In this document: in pieces, positions 44,709-54,088 of the stretch
How positions within the stretch are numbered: position 1 is the stretch's first letter
How the letters are laid out: the number at the start of each line of letters is the position of its first letter
From: Chloroflexus aurantiacus J-10-fl
GTDB lineage: Bacteria; Chloroflexota; Chloroflexia; Chloroflexales; Chloroflexaceae
DNA: 64,000 nucleotides
Reading direction: 5' to 3'
NCBI RefSeq assembly: GCF_000018865.1
Contig: NC_010175.1
Coordinates: forward strand, 5,194,542 to 5,258,541
Program-made: the position numbers and the translations under genes
The notes under the pieces: model-generated
Seen by the model: only the letters and a program-made list of their open reading frames with translations
The model's database searches: none
Told to the model about the DNA's origin: nothing

Positions 44709-45422
44709 ATGGCTGCGATTACAGACCTGGCCCGGCGCAGTACACCATTTCTCGACTATCTGGAAGCGTGGTACACGAATCTGCCCCAGGTCGATCTGGC
44801 GACGATTGTTGGCACTACCCCAGAGCGCGTTGCTCTCTGCTCGATTGATATGATCAACGGCTTCTGCAAAGAGGGTCCTCTGGCCGGCCCACGGGTGGGT
44901 GCTCTGATTGAGCCGGTTGTGCAGATCTTCCGGCGCGCTTACGATCTGGGGGTACGTGCGTTTGTGTTAACGCAGGACACCCACGATCCGGCGACGCCAG
45001 AATTTGCCGCGTATCCACCCCACTGCCTCGCCGGTACTGCCGAGAGCCAGACGATTCGTGAGCTGGCCGAGTTGCCGTTCGCCGATCAGATTGTGGTGAT
45101 TGAGAAGAATTCGCTCAGTTCTCATCTGGGTACTCGCTTTGGGTCGTGGCTGGCCGAGCATCCCCAGCTTGATACGTTTGTGCTGGTTGGCGATTGTACT
45201 GATCTGTGTGTGTATAGTGCGGCTATGCACCTGCGCCTGGAGGCGAATGCGCTTAATCTCAAGCGACGGGTTATTGTGGCGGCAAATGCGGTTGATACGT
45301 TCGATACGCCGGTAGAAGTTGCGCGCAACCTGGGCATCTACGCCCACGACGGCGATCTGCACCATGTCCTCTTCCTGCATCATATGGCGCAGAATGGCGT
45401 GGAGGTCATGAATATTGCGTAG
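44709..45422 (+). CDS. Isochorismatase-like cysteine hydrolase
   Basis: A 237-residue protein of the isochorismatase/nicotinamidase superfamily. The catalytic triad is visible: Asp in LCSIDMINGFCKEG near residue 57, Lys in VVIEKNSLSSHLGTRFG near 134, and Cys in VLVGDCTDLCVYSAAMHLR near 163-167. Enzymes of this type hydrolyse nicotinamide, other amides or small ureas; the metal-binding D-x-H of nicotinamidase is represented by TQDTHDP near 100. So nicotinamidase (NAD salvage) is plausible but unproven. AAAGGAGG six bases before the ATG is an excellent ribosome site. Monocistronic with its own promoter. Confidence 0.87.
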   Translation: MAAITDLARRSTPFLDYLEAWYTNLPQVDLATIVGTTPERVALCSIDMINGFCKEGPLAGPRVGALIEPVVQIFRRAYDLGVRAFVLTQDTHDPATPEFAAYPPHCLAGTAESQTIRELAELPFADQIVVIEKNSLSSHLGTRFGSWLAEHPQLDTFVLVGDCTDLCVYSAAMHLRLEANALNLKRRVIVAANAVDTFDTPVEVARNLGIYAHDGDLHHVLFLHHMAQNGVEVMNIA

Positions 45423-45532
45423 CCGGTGGTGGTAATGGTGAGGCAGCACCAGCTAAAGCCGGTGTTGTGGTAGGGTAGAAGTTGTCGCTTTAATCACCTA
45501 CAGACCACATGATCGTGCCGGGCACACACCGT

Positions 45533-45640
45533 ATCCCCGTGACCAGCAGGGTTAGCGGCATCATATACGCCTGTCACGAAGCACGGCTGTTGCGGCAGCA
45601 TGCTGCCGCACGCCAAACGATGCGCTACGGGCAACCCGGC
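45533..45640 (-). repeat. Core fragment of the 336-bp element
   Basis: Resembles the + strand of 39200-39300 in the same order: CCGTGACCAGC, GCGGCATC, CACGAAGCACGGCTG, then GCGGCAGCATGCTGCCGC and GCCAAACGATGCGC. Outer parts are missing. Confidence 0.55.
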
Positions 45641-45742
45641 TGGAAACAGTATCCTCTCCGGAAAGAGATACGACGACGTGTTCAGTAGCGAACATCGCTA
45701 GCCTGACGGTACGATCACGAGCGATGGCTTCTATCGCACTTC

Positions 45743-46469
45743 AATCCAACCCCCCACGATACGAATGCGCATCGCCGGGAGGTAGCTCTCACAACCAGAA
45801 GGGCGGGCTTGTACCCAGATGCGACCAGGGCAGGCAAAGATGGTATATCCGCCTGCCCATAAGATAAAGCCAATATAGATGATCCAGACGAGTACTCAAG
45901 CACTCTTGCGGGTGCGCTTTGATGAACGGGAAGGTGAGGGCAACGCAGGCTCGTTCTTTGCCGGCTCTGCCGGTGTCTCAACCGCAATCCAAACCCCACG
46001 ATACCAATGCGCATCGCCGGGGGGTAGCTCTCACAACCAGAAGGGCGGGCTTGCACCCAGATGTGAACAGGGCAGGCAAAGATGGTATATCCGCCTGCCC
46101 ATAAGATAAAACCAATATAGATGATCCAGACGAGCACTCAAGCACTCTTGCGGGTGCGCTTTGATGAACGGGAAGGTGAGGGCAACGCAGGCTCGTTCTT
46201 CGCTGGCTCTGCCGGTGTCTCACCCGCAATCCAACCCCCTCGATACGAATGCGCATCGCCGGGGGGTAGCTCTCACAACCAGAAGGGCGGGCTTGTACCC
46301 AGATGTGAACAGGGCAGGCAAGGATGTTATATCCGCCTGCCCATACCGTAAAACCAATATAGATGATCCAGACGAGTACTCAAGCACTCTTGCGGGTGCG
46401 CTTTGATGAACGGGAAGGTGAGGGCAACGCAGGCTCGTTCTTTGCCGGCTCTGCCGGTGCCTCACCCGC
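45743..46469. repeat. Three tandem 242-bp units including the end of topA
   Basis: Units run at about 45743-45985, 45986-46227 and 46228-46469, a 242-base period set by CAAGCACTCTTGCGGGTGCGC at 45898, 46140 and 46381. The third unit contains the real last 28 codons and stop of topA. The first two contain a near-identical copy of those codons plus 158 bases of downstream sequence. The remaining gap to 45422 shows only the element fragment. Open frames on the + strand across units are by-products of repetition. Confidence 0.92.
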
Positions 46470-48710
46470 CTGCGCCTCATCGAGCGTATTGGTGATGTAG
46501 TCACACTTCGGGTAGCGCGAACAGCCGTAGAACGGGCGGCCAAATTTTCCTCGCCGGCGCAGCAATTCACCCTCGCCGCACTTCGGGCATTGGACACCGG
46601 TCGGTTCGGGAAGCGGCACTGGTTTGCCGTCACGCCCGATCCGGCGGGTGTTGTTGCATTCCGGGTAGCCCGAACAGCCGAGGAAGGGGCCGAAGCGGCT
46701 CTTTTTGATCACCATGGGCCGGCCACAGACATTACACAGCACATCGCTCGTCTCAGGCGCACTGGCTTTGTCGATCACAATCTGACCTTGTTCATCACGG
46801 TGAAAATCACTGGTAAAATCGCACGACTCACCGTCGCCTTCGCGGTTGTAGCGCGAGCAGGCCAGAAATTCACCGTTCCGGCCAAAGCGAATCACCAGTT
46901 TCCCCTGACCACACTTCGGACAGTCGAGATCGGTGACGATCTCTTCGCGTTTGACATTGCGCATCTGGCGCTGCGCCTGTTCAAGCGTTGAACGGAAGGG
47001 GCCGTAGAACTCGCGCAGCACCGGCACCCACTTCTTCGATCCTTCCGCAATATCATCGAGCTGCTGTTCCAGGGCCGAGGTAAAATCGTAATCGACAATG
47101 TTGCCGAAATGCTCCACCAGCAAATCGGTCACCACCCGCCCTAGCGTTGTCGGGATCAGCTTTTTATCGACCATCTCGACATATTCGCGTTCTTGAATCG
47201 TCGAGAGTATCGAGGCGTAGGTACTGGGCCGTCCGATGCCGAGCCGCTCCAGCTCTTTCACCAGGCTGGCCTCGGTGTAGCGGGGCGGTGGTTCGGTGAA
47301 GTGCTGGATCGGCAACAGCTCAACCAGTTGCAACGCTTCCCCTTCAGCCAGCGGCGGCAAACGCCGTTCACTGTCTTCGTCTTCTTCGCCTTCATCGAGG
47401 CTGACGTTATAGACGGCGAGAAAACCGGGGAACTTGAGCACCGATCCGGTAGCGCGGAAGAGGTAGGCCGGCGCACCGGCAACGACCGGTGTTGCTGCAA
47501 TGTCAACGGTTGTGCTATCGAAGACTGCCGGTGCCATCTGCGAGGCAATAAACCGCTTCCAGATCAGATCGTAGAGCCGCCACAAATCGTTTTCAAGCTT
47601 TCCACTCAACTGTTCGGGCAAGCGGGCGCTGCTGGTTGGTCGAATCGCCTCGTGTGCCTCCTGGGCACCCTTCGCCTTTGTCTTGTACACCGGCGGCTGA
47701 TCGGGCAGATACTCTTTGCCGAAACGCTTGCCAATCACATCACGCGCTTCAGTCTGCGCTTCCGCAGCAACCTGGACGCTGTCGGTACGCATATAGGTAA
47801 TCAGACCGACCATCCCGTCCTCACCACCAATATCAACGCCTTCGTACAGGCGCTGGGCAAGGGTCATCGTCTTCTTGGCACTAAAGCCCAACTTGCGCGC
47901 TGCCTCTTGTTGCAGGGTGCTGGTGGTAAAGGGAGGAGCCGGGCTGCGCCGCTTGTCGCGCCGCGTCACCCGCACGACGGTATAGGCAGCCCCCTGCAGA
48001 TCGGCCACAATCGCCTCGGCCTGTTCGCGATTCTCGATTGAAAACTTTTCAAGCTTCTTCCCATCGCGCTCAATCAGCACCGCCCGGAAGAGATCACGCG
48101 GGGCGACACCGGCATCTTTCAGCAGATCGGCCTCGATAGTCCAGTATTCCTGCGGTTGAAACTGCTCGATCTCCCGTTCACGCTCGACAATCAAGCGCAC
48201 GGCAACCGACTGCACACGTCCGGCGCTTAAGCCTCGCTTTACTTTATCCCAAAGCAACGGGCTTAACTGGTAGCCGACCAGCCGATCAAGTACGCGCCGG
48301 GCCTGCTGCGCTTCCACCAGATTCTGATTGATCTGGCGCGGTTGTTGCAGCGCCTGTTGCACAGCATTGCGGGTAATCTCCTGGAAGACCACCCGATACA
48401 CCGGCGTCTTCTTCGGCAGCTTGACCGCCTGCGTAATATGCCAGGCAATCGCCTCGCCTTCCCGATCCGGGTCGGTCGCCAGGTAGACCGCCTCGGCGTT
48501 GCGCAGAGCCTGGCTCAACTCGCTGACAACCTTTGGCTTGACAATCTCATACGAAGGCGCAAAATCGTGTTCAATATCGATTGCAAGGCCGCTCTTGGGC
48601 AGATCACGCACGTGCCCCATACTCGAAGCAACCTTGTAGCCTTTGCCCAGATATTTTTGAATCGTCCGCGCCTTTGCCGGCGACTCAACAATCACAACTT
48701 TTTCACCCAT
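46380..48710 (-). CDS. topA: DNA topoisomerase I
   Basis: A 776-residue type IA topoisomerase that relaxes negative supercoils. The Toprim domain opens the protein (VVIVESPAKARTIQKYLG at 5-22, DPDREGEAIAWH near 80-91). The catalytic Tyr is Tyr306 in GLITYMRTDS. The C terminus has three four-Cys zinc ribbons (CPKCGQGKLV..., CNVCGRPMV..., CPKCGEGELL...) and a basic tail ending SRSSKRTRKSA. The ATG at 48710 has AGGA eight bases upstream. The last 28 codons are repeated twice more downstream of the gene in 242-bp tandem units, so copy-number changes could occur without altering the protein. Divergent from ferritin. Confidence 0.97.
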   Translation of the reverse strand: MGEKVVIVESPAKARTIQKYLGKGYKVASSMGHVRDLPKSGLAIDIEHDFAPSYEIVKPKVVSELSQALRNAEAVYLATDPDREGEAIAWHITQAVKLPKKTPVYRVVFQEITRNAVQQALQQPRQINQNLVEAQQARRVLDRLVGYQLSPLLWDKVKRGLSAGRVQSVAVRLIVEREREIEQFQPQEYWTIEADLLKDAGVAPRDLFRAVLIERDGKKLEKFSIENREQAEAIVADLQGAAYTVVRVTRRDKRRSPAPPFTTSTLQQEAARKLGFSAKKTMTLAQRLYEGVDIGGEDGMVGLITYMRTDSVQVAAEAQTEARDVIGKRFGKEYLPDQPPVYKTKAKGAQEAHEAIRPTSSARLPEQLSGKLENDLWRLYDLIWKRFIASQMAPAVFDSTTVDIAATPVVAGAPAYLFRATGSVLKFPGFLAVYNVSLDEGEEDEDSERRLPPLAEGEALQLVELLPIQHFTEPPPRYTEASLVKELERLGIGRPSTYASILSTIQEREYVEMVDKKLIPTTLGRVVTDLLVEHFGNIVDYDFTSALEQQLDDIAEGSKKWVPVLREFYGPFRSTLEQAQRQMRNVKREEIVTDLDCPKCGQGKLVIRFGRNGEFLACSRYNREGDGESCDFTSDFHRDEQGQIVIDKASAPETSDVLCNVCGRPMVIKKSRFGPFLGCSGYPECNNTRRIGRDGKPVPLPEPTGVQCPKCGEGELLRRRGKFGRPFYGCSRYPKCDYITNTLDEAQAGEAPAEPAKNEPALPSPSRSSKRTRKSA

Positions 48711-48882
48711 GTGATAATTCCTATTATTATGTAATGTCCGTCTTTCAGCCTCGTCCATCTTGCTTTCGCACTATACGCGGCCCGTGCCAGCTTGTCAAGA
48801 ACGATTCGGGCGCAAGAGCAGGCAACACCGACAACAATGGTGTATGATAACAGTAAGGTTTTTATAGCAAAGGAGAAGTCCC

Positions 48883-49386
48883 ATGCTCAGCGAAAAGATC
48901 CAACAGGCATTGAATCGCCAGATCACCTATGAATACGCCGCTTCGTACACCTATCTGGCCATGGCTGCCTACTTCGAGTCGCTCTCGTTGACCGGCTTTG
49001 CGCACTGGTTCCGTATCCAGAGCGAAGAAGAACGTGAGCACGCGCTCCGCTTCTTCGACTACGTGAATGACCGTGGCGGTCGAGTAACCCTCGGTGCGAT
49101 TGACGAGCCGCAAAACGAGTATGCGTCACCGCTTGACGCCTTCGAGCATGCGCTGGCGCATGAACAACGGGTTACGGCGGCGATCCATGCCATTTATGCG
49201 CTGGCCGCGCAGGAGAACGACTACGCCACGATGAGTATGTTGAAGTGGTTCATCGATGAGCAGGTTGAGGAAGAGAAGAGTGCTGATGAGATCATTCAGC
49301 ACCTTAAGCTCATCGGGAATGATGGCGTTGGCCTGTTGATGCTTGATCGGAAGCTGGCCGAGCGCGAAGAAGAAGAGGATGAGTAG
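48883..49386 (+). CDS. Bacterial non-heme ferritin
   Basis: A 167-residue ferritin that oxidises and stores iron in a 24-subunit shell. Ferroxidase ligands are visible: Glu in YEYAASYTYLAMAAYFES near residues 17-34, E-x-x-H in SEEEREHALRFF near 48-59, and the later Glu/Gln residues in EHALAHEQRV and EQVEEEKSADE. It lacks the heme-binding Met of bacterioferritin and fits the FtnA type in length. GCAAAGGAGAAG gives a strong ribosome site. It is divergent from topA, with a 172-base shared region. Iron storage fits a phototroph with abundant heme and Fe-S enzymes. Confidence 0.95.
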   Translation: MLSEKIQQALNRQITYEYAASYTYLAMAAYFESLSLTGFAHWFRIQSEEEREHALRFFDYVNDRGGRVTLGAIDEPQNEYASPLDAFEHALAHEQRVTAAIHAIYALAAQENDYATMSMLKWFIDEQVEEEKSADEIIQHLKLIGNDGVGLLMLDRKLAEREEEEDE

Positions 49387-49441
49387 CGAGTGGTAGGGAG
49401 TAAGGGGACGGCATGCCGTGCCTCTACGGTTCCTGTCGTAC

Positions 49442-49473
49442 CAGTAGGGGCGACGCATGCGTCGCCCCTACTG
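49442..49473. repeat. Perfect 32-base palindrome (GACGCATGCGTC core)
   Basis: A loopless inverted repeat with CAGTAGGGG arms, in the gap after ferritin. A degenerate GACGGCATGCCGTG palindrome precedes it at about 49402-49425. One or both may end ferritin transcription. Confidence 0.85.
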
Positions 49474-49646
49474 ACATCCAGACCGCCTTCATCCTTTCCC
49501 TTCACCAGGCTCACGTAAGGGTACAGTCTTCCCGGCCCAGTGCCAGGCACCGTTTTCACTCCGCCTCTCGCCGTCCCCCTTCACTATTTTCTTCATTTCG
49601 TGTACAATTATGACATTAGTGCAAAAACGTATAGAAAGTGCAGGCT

Positions 49647-50411
49647 ATGATCTGGTCTGATATCGCCTTCTATTACCTGTTGCCCTTACTCACGGTCGTT
49701 GCATTATGGTTGGGTCTCACCTTTGGTTTGATCTGGCTGAACCGACGCGGGCAATGGGTTGCCGGATGGGCGGTATTTCTTAGCCTGCCGGTCTTGATCT
49801 TCGCCCACAGTGAATTGCTCGCAACACGCCACGATCTGAGCGCAGGCGGGGCCTACCGGGCTTTTGCTGCCGGTATGTTGATCTGGGCCTGGCACGAGCT
49901 TGCGTTCTACAGTGGTATCCTGGCCGGCCCACGCCGCAAGCCCTGTCCACCCGACGCTCGTGGATTTCAACGCTTCTACTACGCCCTTGGCACCCACTTT
50001 TACCATCAATTGAGCTGTCTGCTCGAACTGGGCCTGCTGGTTTGGCTGCTCCAGGATGCCAGCCACTGGCTGGGGCCATTGACCTTTGGCCTGAGTTGGG
50101 CACTGCAACAGAGCGCAAAACTGAACGTCCTGTATGGGGTACGCTCGCTCCAGGTTGATCTTTTTCCGGCGCATCTTGCCTTCCTGGCCAGCTACTGGCA
50201 ACCAGGGCCACCAAGTGCCTTTTTCCGCCCCAGCGTCTCGGTAAGCACATTGCTGGCACTGATGCTATGGCTGAGTATCGGTGCTCATATCGGTGATCCG
50301 GCAGCCATTCGGCTTGCCCTGTTGGCCAGCCTCCTCACCCTGGGCGCACTTGAGCACTGGCTCCTTTTGATTCCTGCACCGGCGACTGTCCCCGCGCCGG
50401 CGACCGATTAA
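49647..50411 (+). CDS. puhE: PuhE-type photosynthetic complex assembly protein
   Basis: A 254-residue membrane protein with about seven hydrophobic segments. It carries the DUF3623/PuhE signature: WAWHELAFYSGILAGPRRKPCP near residues 73-95, GFQRFYYALGTHFYHQL near 100-117, and SAKLNVLYGVRSLQ then FPAHLAFLASYW near 150-180. In purple bacteria PuhE is encoded beside puhA and supports assembly of the reaction centre-light-harvesting core. Chloroflexus reaction centres lack an H subunit, so its partner must differ. No other photosynthesis gene is near. TGTACAATTATGAC upstream (49601-49614) may be a -10. The ribosome site is weak; the ATG at 49647 is preferred over a GTG at 49638. Confidence 0.85.
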   Translation: MIWSDIAFYYLLPLLTVVALWLGLTFGLIWLNRRGQWVAGWAVFLSLPVLIFAHSELLATRHDLSAGGAYRAFAAGMLIWAWHELAFYSGILAGPRRKPCPPDARGFQRFYYALGTHFYHQLSCLLELGLLVWLLQDASHWLGPLTFGLSWALQQSAKLNVLYGVRSLQVDLFPAHLAFLASYWQPGPPSAFFRPSVSVSTLLALMLWLSIGAHIGDPAAIRLALLASLLTLGALEHWLLLIPAPATVPAPATD

Positions 50412-50556
50412 TGCCTGTTCTCACCACTCTTGTAACCGGGCTGAGCACCATGCATTACAGGATGCGTACATATGCATCCTGAACCTGCGCTTGTCGCCAG
50501 CGGCTGTATCGGTTATGATGAATGCGCAAGGTGTGCGAAAAAGGAGCACCCATATC

Positions 50557-52647
50557 ATGCTAGAAGCTATCTTCTCTCCACAATCGGTAGCCGTGATTGG
50601 CGCGTCACCGGACCCGGCGCGTCTCGGCCACCGTGTTCTGAAAAATATTCTCGATCACGGTTATCAAGGCAATATCTATCCCATTCACCCCCGCGCAACC
50701 GAAGTGCTTGGGTTGTGCGCCTACCCTTCAGTGCTTGATGTTCCTAATCCGATTGATCTGGCCGTGGTCGTCATTCCACCGCAACACGTGATTGCAGCGG
50801 TTGACGAATGCGGTCGAAAGGGGATCAAAGGACTGGTCGTAATTACTGCCGGCTTTAAAGAGGTTGGCGGTGCCGGACGCGAACTGGAACGCGAACTGTT
50901 AGCTACCGTGCGCCGGTACGGCATGCGCATGATCGGCCCCAACTCGCTTGGTATCATTGATACCATCAGCAAGCTGAACGCCTCATTCGCGAATGCTATG
51001 CCCCTCCCCGGCAACATCGCCTTGATGTCGCAGTCGGGTGCAATTTGTACCGCAATTCTTGATTGGAGTCACCAGCAGGGCATCGGCTTCTCGCGTTTTG
51101 TCAGTCTGGGCAACAAGACAGATGTTGATGAAGTAGCGTTGCTAGAAGCCTGGAACCGCGATGAGCATTCCAGAGTGATACTGGCCTATCTCGAAGCTAT
51201 CGACGATGGCCCCGGTTTTATCCGCGTGGCTCGCGAAGTGACTAAGACGACACCGGTTGTCGCCATCAAAAGTGGCACGACGGCTGCCGGAACCCGCGCC
51301 GCTTCGTCGCATACCGGCTCGCTGGCCGGTTCTGAAGCTGCCTATGAAACAGCGTTTGCGCAAAGTGGTATTCTGCGCGCCCGCACCATGAACGAGCTGT
51401 TCGATCTGGCGCTGGTCTTTGCCTATCAGCCGATGATCCGCGGGAACCGGGTTGCGATTGTTACCAATGCCGGTGGGCCGGGGATCATCGCTACCGACGC
51501 CGTCGAACGTAGTGGCCTGGCAATGGCCGAATTTACGCCTGAAACAATTCGGCATTTGCAGGAAACATTACCACCGAATGCGAATGTCTTTAACCCGATT
51601 GATGTGATCGGTGATGCAACCCCGGATCGCTACGCTGTGGCGATTAAAGCCGCCCTGGCCGATCCAAACGTGGACGGCTTGATTATCCTTTTCACGCCCC
51701 AGGCTGTCTCTGAACCCCTGACGACCGCCAACCTGATTATCGATCTCGTTAAAGGGTCTGATAAACCGGTAGTAACCAGTTTTATGGGTGGCGCCAGTAT
51801 CGAAAAAGCGGTGCAGGCGCTTAATGCTGCGCGTATCCCCAACTATCTCTTCCCGGAACGGGCCGTCCAATCACTGGCCGCAATGTACCGGCAATCGCTC
51901 TGGCAACGCCGTCCCACTCCAACCTATCGTACCTTTTCGGTTGATCGCGAACGGGTTGCCCGCCTCTTCGCGAGTGTGCGGGAAGCCGGTCGGGTAGAGC
52001 TAGGCGAAGTTGAGGCGCGGGAAGTGATCGAGGCGTATGGTATGCGTCTGCCAAAAAGCCGCCTGGCCCAAACTCCCGACGAAGCGGTCGCGATTGCCAA
52101 TGAGTTCGGGTATCCGGTCGTGATGAAGATATCCAGCCCCGATATTCTGCACAAGAGTGATATTGGCGGCGTTCGAGTTGGTCTGAGTGACGCGAGTGCG
52201 GTACGCGATGCATTTGAACTGATCGAATACCGGGCACGCAAGTACCTGCCTTCTGCCCGCATTTGGGGCGTACTGGTACAGGAGATGGTTCGTAAAGGCC
52301 GTGAAGTTTTGGTCGGCGTGAGTCGCGATCCGCAGTTCGGGCCACTTATTGCGGTGGGAATGGGAGGCATTTATGTCGAGGTGTTGAAAGATGTTGCCTT
52401 CCGCCTCGCACCACTCAGTGTTGAAGAGGTGCAGGAGCAGATACGTTCGATCCGTGCATACCCGCTCTTACGTGGTGTGCGTGGCGAAGCACCGGCTGAC
52501 ATCGCAGCAATTGAAGAGACGGTGCTGCGGGTAAGCCAATTGGTGACCGATTTCCCGGAAATTGTCGAGATGGATATCAATCCACTCGTCGTCCATCATG
52601 AAGGTGAGGGCGCAGTCGTCCTCGATGCCCGGATCATCCTCAACTAA
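50557..52647 (+). CDS. ADP-forming acyl-CoA synthetase (fused subunits)
   Basis: A 696-residue NDP-forming acyl-CoA synthetase with the two archaeal-type subunits fused: a CoA-binding Rossmann domain (SVAVIGASPDPARLGHRVLKNI near 8-29), a ligase domain with the phospho-His in SSHTGSLAGSEAAYE near 249-263, and a C-terminal ATP-grasp domain (KISSPDILHKSDIGGV near 530-545). It interconverts acetyl- or acyl-CoA and the acid with ADP + Pi to ATP. The start at 50557 has AAGGAG ten bases upstream. It opens a run of seven closely spaced genes ending at pyrE. The downstream partner resembles part of phosphotransacetylase, which supports a role in acetate/acyl-CoA metabolism. Confidence 0.92.
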   Translation: MLEAIFSPQSVAVIGASPDPARLGHRVLKNILDHGYQGNIYPIHPRATEVLGLCAYPSVLDVPNPIDLAVVVIPPQHVIAAVDECGRKGIKGLVVITAGFKEVGGAGRELERELLATVRRYGMRMIGPNSLGIIDTISKLNASFANAMPLPGNIALMSQSGAICTAILDWSHQQGIGFSRFVSLGNKTDVDEVALLEAWNRDEHSRVILAYLEAIDDGPGFIRVAREVTKTTPVVAIKSGTTAAGTRAASSHTGSLAGSEAAYETAFAQSGILRARTMNELFDLALVFAYQPMIRGNRVAIVTNAGGPGIIATDAVERSGLAMAEFTPETIRHLQETLPPNANVFNPIDVIGDATPDRYAVAIKAALADPNVDGLIILFTPQAVSEPLTTANLIIDLVKGSDKPVVTSFMGGASIEKAVQALNAARIPNYLFPERAVQSLAAMYRQSLWQRRPTPTYRTFSVDRERVARLFASVREAGRVELGEVEAREVIEAYGMRLPKSRLAQTPDEAVAIANEFGYPVVMKISSPDILHKSDIGGVRVGLSDASAVRDAFELIEYRARKYLPSARIWGVLVQEMVRKGREVLVGVSRDPQFGPLIAVGMGGIYVEVLKDVAFRLAPLSVEEVQEQIRSIRAYPLLRGVRGEAPADIAAIEETVLRVSQLVTDFPEIVEMDINPLVVHHEGEGAVVLDARIILN

Positions 52648-52658
52648 TGGAGGCAATG

Positions 52659-53729
52659 ATGGCAACACTGTATGTCGCCTCAACCGAAACCTACGTCGGC
52701 AAAAGTGCGGTGTGTGTGGGATTGCTGCGGCGGATGCAGCAAGATGGCTTTCGCGTCGGGTATATGAAGCCGGTGAGCGTTTCGGTAACGCACACACCTG
52801 ATGCGGTTCTCGATGAAGATGCTGCCTTTATCCGCCAAACCATTGGCCTGGATGCGCCGATGGAGCAGGTGGCGCCGGTGTTGATTACACCGGGAGTGAT
52901 CGAGTCCATTTTACGTGGACAACCACACTCATTTGCCAAAACGCTGCGCGATGCTTACCTGGCCGTGTCGCGTCAGAAAGATATTGTTGTCCTCGAAGGG
53001 ACAAACACCTGGGCCGAGGGAGCATTGGTCGATCTGACCGCCGATCAGGTTACTGATATGCTCCAGGCTCCTGGTCTGCTCGTCTGTCGTTACACCTCAA
53101 CCCTGTCGGTTGATACCATTCTGAGCGTGCAGCGTTATGTTGGGGATCGCCTGCTTGGGGTGTTGATCAATCAGGTCGAAGAACCGCACCGCGAGTTTGT
53201 GCGTAATCGGGTCACCCCATTCCTGGAGGGGCGTGGGATTCCGGTGCTGGGTATTCTGCCACGTGACCGCTTGCTCTCCGGGGTAACGGTGAACGAGCTG
53301 GCTCAACATCTTGGCGGTCAGCTCATTGGGCGCCCAGAATGGGGTGAAAAGATGCTCGATTCGTTGATGATCGGGGCAATGGGCGCTGAGGCAAGCCTCT
53401 CATTCTTCCGTCGCCGGGCCAATAAGGCGGTGATTACCGGCGGCGACCGTAGCGATCTACAGTTGATCGCGTTGCAAACCAGTACCAATGCCCTGGTATT
53501 GACCGGTAATATCCGGCCAACGATGCAGGTGATGGATCGGGCTGCCGAATTGGAAGTGCCGATTATCCTGGTTGCCGATGACACGCTGAGCACCGTTGAT
53601 CGCGCTGAACGGTTGTTTGGCAGAGTTCGGTTCCACCAGGAAGCGAAACTGCGCCGCTTTACCGAATTGCTTGATACGCATTTCGATTTTGATCGACTGT
53701 ATCGCCTGTTGGGGTTGCAAATCCATTAG
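52659..53729 (+). CDS. BioD-like/DRTGG protein (phosphotransacetylase N-terminal type)
   Basis: A 356-residue protein of the COG0857 type: a P-loop, BioD-like ATPase domain (STETYVGKSAVCVGLLRRMQ near 5-24, VVLEGTNTWAEGA near 107-119) followed by a DRTGG domain (about 210-320). It resembles the N-terminal regulatory part of some large phosphotransacetylases, without the catalytic domain. The start follows GGAGG, and only 11 bases separate it from the acyl-CoA synthetase, so the two are coupled. It may sense or regulate acyl-CoA/acyl-phosphate flux; the activity is unknown. The second ATG of the pair is preferred. Confidence 0.85.
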   Translation: MATLYVASTETYVGKSAVCVGLLRRMQQDGFRVGYMKPVSVSVTHTPDAVLDEDAAFIRQTIGLDAPMEQVAPVLITPGVIESILRGQPHSFAKTLRDAYLAVSRQKDIVVLEGTNTWAEGALVDLTADQVTDMLQAPGLLVCRYTSTLSVDTILSVQRYVGDRLLGVLINQVEEPHREFVRNRVTPFLEGRGIPVLGILPRDRLLSGVTVNELAQHLGGQLIGRPEWGEKMLDSLMIGAMGAEASLSFFRRRANKAVITGGDRSDLQLIALQTSTNALVLTGNIRPTMQVMDRAAELEVPIILVADDTLSTVDRAERLFGRVRFHQEAKLRRFTELLDTHFDFDRLYRLLGLQIH

Positions 53730-53737
53730 GAAGTGTT

Positions 53738-54088
53738 ATGACGACCGATCCGTTGCCCGAAAATGCCGAGGTGATCGGCCCATTGATCTTCGTGCCCAAT
53801 CCTGACTATCCCTATCCGTTTCCGGTTGCCCGTCCTCCGCGTTTCTGGATGGAAGAGATCACCGGACGGTTGGCGGAGGCGATTGAGCAGTATATGCAGG
53901 GAGAACCCCTGAGTAGTGATCAGTTAGAGCTGATTAAGCTGTATCTAAAACAATATCTGGAACGTGCAGTGATTGATGACAGTGCAGACCGTAAACGATT
54001 ACTGAGTCGCATTGACCGTCTGCGTACCACTCGTGATATTGAGCGATTTGCCGATGAACTGTCTGAGGTGGGAGTTGAACCGTTCTGA
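53738..54088 (+). CDS. Conserved small protein, unknown function
   Basis: A 116-residue soluble protein that I do not recognise. A Pro/Tyr-rich N terminus ([22 protein letters not shown] near 16-37) is followed by a helical C-terminal two thirds ([30 protein letters not shown]). AGGAAGTGTT precedes the ATG, and it starts eight bases after the DRTGG gene. Its last codons overlap the start region of pyrD, so it is part of the operon. Conserved order, if found in relatives, would support a role with its neighbours. Confidence 0.7.
   Translation: MTTDPLPENAEVIGPLIFVPNPDYPYPFPVARPPRFWMEEITGRLAEAIEQYMQGEPLSSDQLELIKLYLKQYLERAVIDDSADRKRLLSRIDRLRTTRDIERFADELSEVGVEPF

Noticed and set aside
45879..46351. 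Two nearly identical + strand open frames downstream of topA
   Set aside because: They are antisense to the repeated topA end and exist twice only because the 242-bp unit is repeated.
44460..46469. Possible CRISPR array
   Set aside because: The heptamer array has no spacers, and the 242-bp units are full tandem copies with topA sequence. No cas genes are present.
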